DNA of 6,563 nt. Source: Candidatus Bathyarchaeota archaeon. Its GTDB lineage: Archaea; Thermoproteota; Bathyarchaeia; Bathyarchaeales; Bathyarchaeaceae. Location: contig JAGLRI010000072.1 of the NCBI GenBank assembly GCA_023136395.1, positions 1 to 6,563 of the forward strand. The letters are read 5' to 3'. Below are positions 6,159 to 6,563 of this stretch, piece by piece. The stretch's first letter is position 1. Each line of letters starts with the position of its first letter. Under the pieces are notes generated by a model that had not been told where the DNA came from, searched no databases, and saw nothing but the letters and a program-made list of their open reading frames with translations. The position numbers and the translations under genes were made by a program.

Positions 6159-6345
6159 AATTCTCCACAGTCAATATTAAAAACCAGATTAATTATTTAA
6201 CTTCTCCGCTCCTTAATTACTAAACTTTTAATCATCTATGATGTGCAGAATAACTCGAATTTAAATATATTAAAAATACTTGAAGGAGTTAATTTCTGTT
6301 TCTAATATTGAATCTTTAAGTTAAGTTATTCTACATTCTTTATTA
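6159..6345. promoter_or_regulatory. Divergent intergenic region with candidate TATA boxes
   Basis: This region must drive the small zinc-protein gene (minus) and the radical SAM gene (plus). TTTAAATATA at 6260-6269 is the best TATA-like match on the plus strand, giving a start near 6292 and a leader of about 54 bases. TTTAAGTTA at 6315-6323 would instead place transcription start almost on ATG 6346, giving a leaderless message, which would explain why no Shine-Dalgarno site precedes that ATG. For the minus-strand gene, AT-rich sequence near 6188-6200 is a weak candidate. AAGGAG at 6283-6288 has no usable start in the downstream frame. Confidence 0.35.
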
Positions 6346-6563
6346 ATGGAAGCATTCGAAATGCAAGAAGCCATGTTTTACGAAAAACTTGAAAAACAAA
6401 AGGTTCAATGTCATTTGTGTAACCACCATTGCACAATAAGTGAAGGCAAAAGAGGAATATGCGGAGTTCGTGAGAACAGGAATGGAATACTCTACACTTT
6501 AGTATATGGGAAAGTAATATCTCGTTCAGTTGATCCTATCGAGAAAAAACCTCTCTTCCACTT
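6346..6563 (+). CDS. AmmeMemoRadiSam system radical SAM enzyme, N-terminal part (3' end outside window)
   Basis: The 72 visible residues match the N-terminus of PflA-like radical SAM proteins of the AmmeMemoRadiSam system: EAMFYEKLE (8-16), the cysteine cluster CHLCNHHC (22-29), GKRGICGVREN (34-44) with C39, YGKVISRSVDPIEKKPLFH (54-72). In family members the radical SAM CxxxCxxC motif lies beyond this point, so it is not in view. The family is often found with AMMECR1 and Memo-like proteins; its exact reaction is not established. ATG 6346 is the first start after the in-frame TAA at 6322. ATG 6361 is an alternative, with GGAAG eight bases before it and an N-terminus (MQEAMFYEKLE) closer to the family norm. 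Function from this fragment rests on sequence pattern recognised from memory. Confidence 0.85.
   Translation, partial: MEAFEMQEAMFYEKLEKQKVQCHLCNHHCTISEGKRGICGVRENRNGILYTLVYGKVISRSVDPIEKKPLFH

Overview
The window suggests an archaeon, moderately AT-rich. Ribosome-binding sites are of the GGAGGT/GGTGA type, the upstream regions carry AT-rich boxes that resemble archaeal TATA elements, and the last gene is an AmmeMemoRadiSam-type radical SAM protein, a family common in archaea. An anaerobic lineage such as Bathyarchaeia would fit, but the lineage is an inference and not firm. No tRNA, rRNA, CRISPR array or insertion sequence was seen.

Left part (1-4385): a molybdenum-hydroxylase locus. A MocA-like molybdopterin cytidylyltransferase gene on the minus strand (its last few codons are outside the window) is divergent from a three-gene operon on the plus strand. 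The operon encodes an FAD-binding medium subunit, a [2Fe-2S] small subunit and a molybdopterin large subunit, in the order M-S-L typical of xanthine oxidase/CO dehydrogenase-like enzymes. The parts fit together: the nucleotidyltransferase would make the cytosine dinucleotide form of the cofactor, the large subunit would use it to hydroxylate a substrate, and electrons would pass through two [2Fe-2S] clusters to FAD. The large subunit has an AMRGFG loop and not the CSFR loop of true aerobic CO dehydrogenase, so it is a hydroxylase or dehydrogenase of unknown substrate. The medium subunit's reading frame extends upstream of its first conventional start codon into well-conserved N-terminal sequence that has no ATG, GTG or TTG.

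Middle (4432-5658, minus strand, convergent with the operon): a stand-alone DRE-TIM metallolyase of the isopropylmalate/homocitrate/citramalate synthase family, without the LeuA regulatory domain. It has a clear GTG start, a strong Shine-Dalgarno sequence and a candidate TATA box.

Right part (5661-6563): a 264-base intergenic stretch, then a small minus-strand protein with two CxxC pairs, a Gly-Ser-Thr repeat linker and a cysteine-rich C-terminal tail. Divergent from it is the 5' end of an AmmeMemoRadiSam radical SAM gene that runs off the window.
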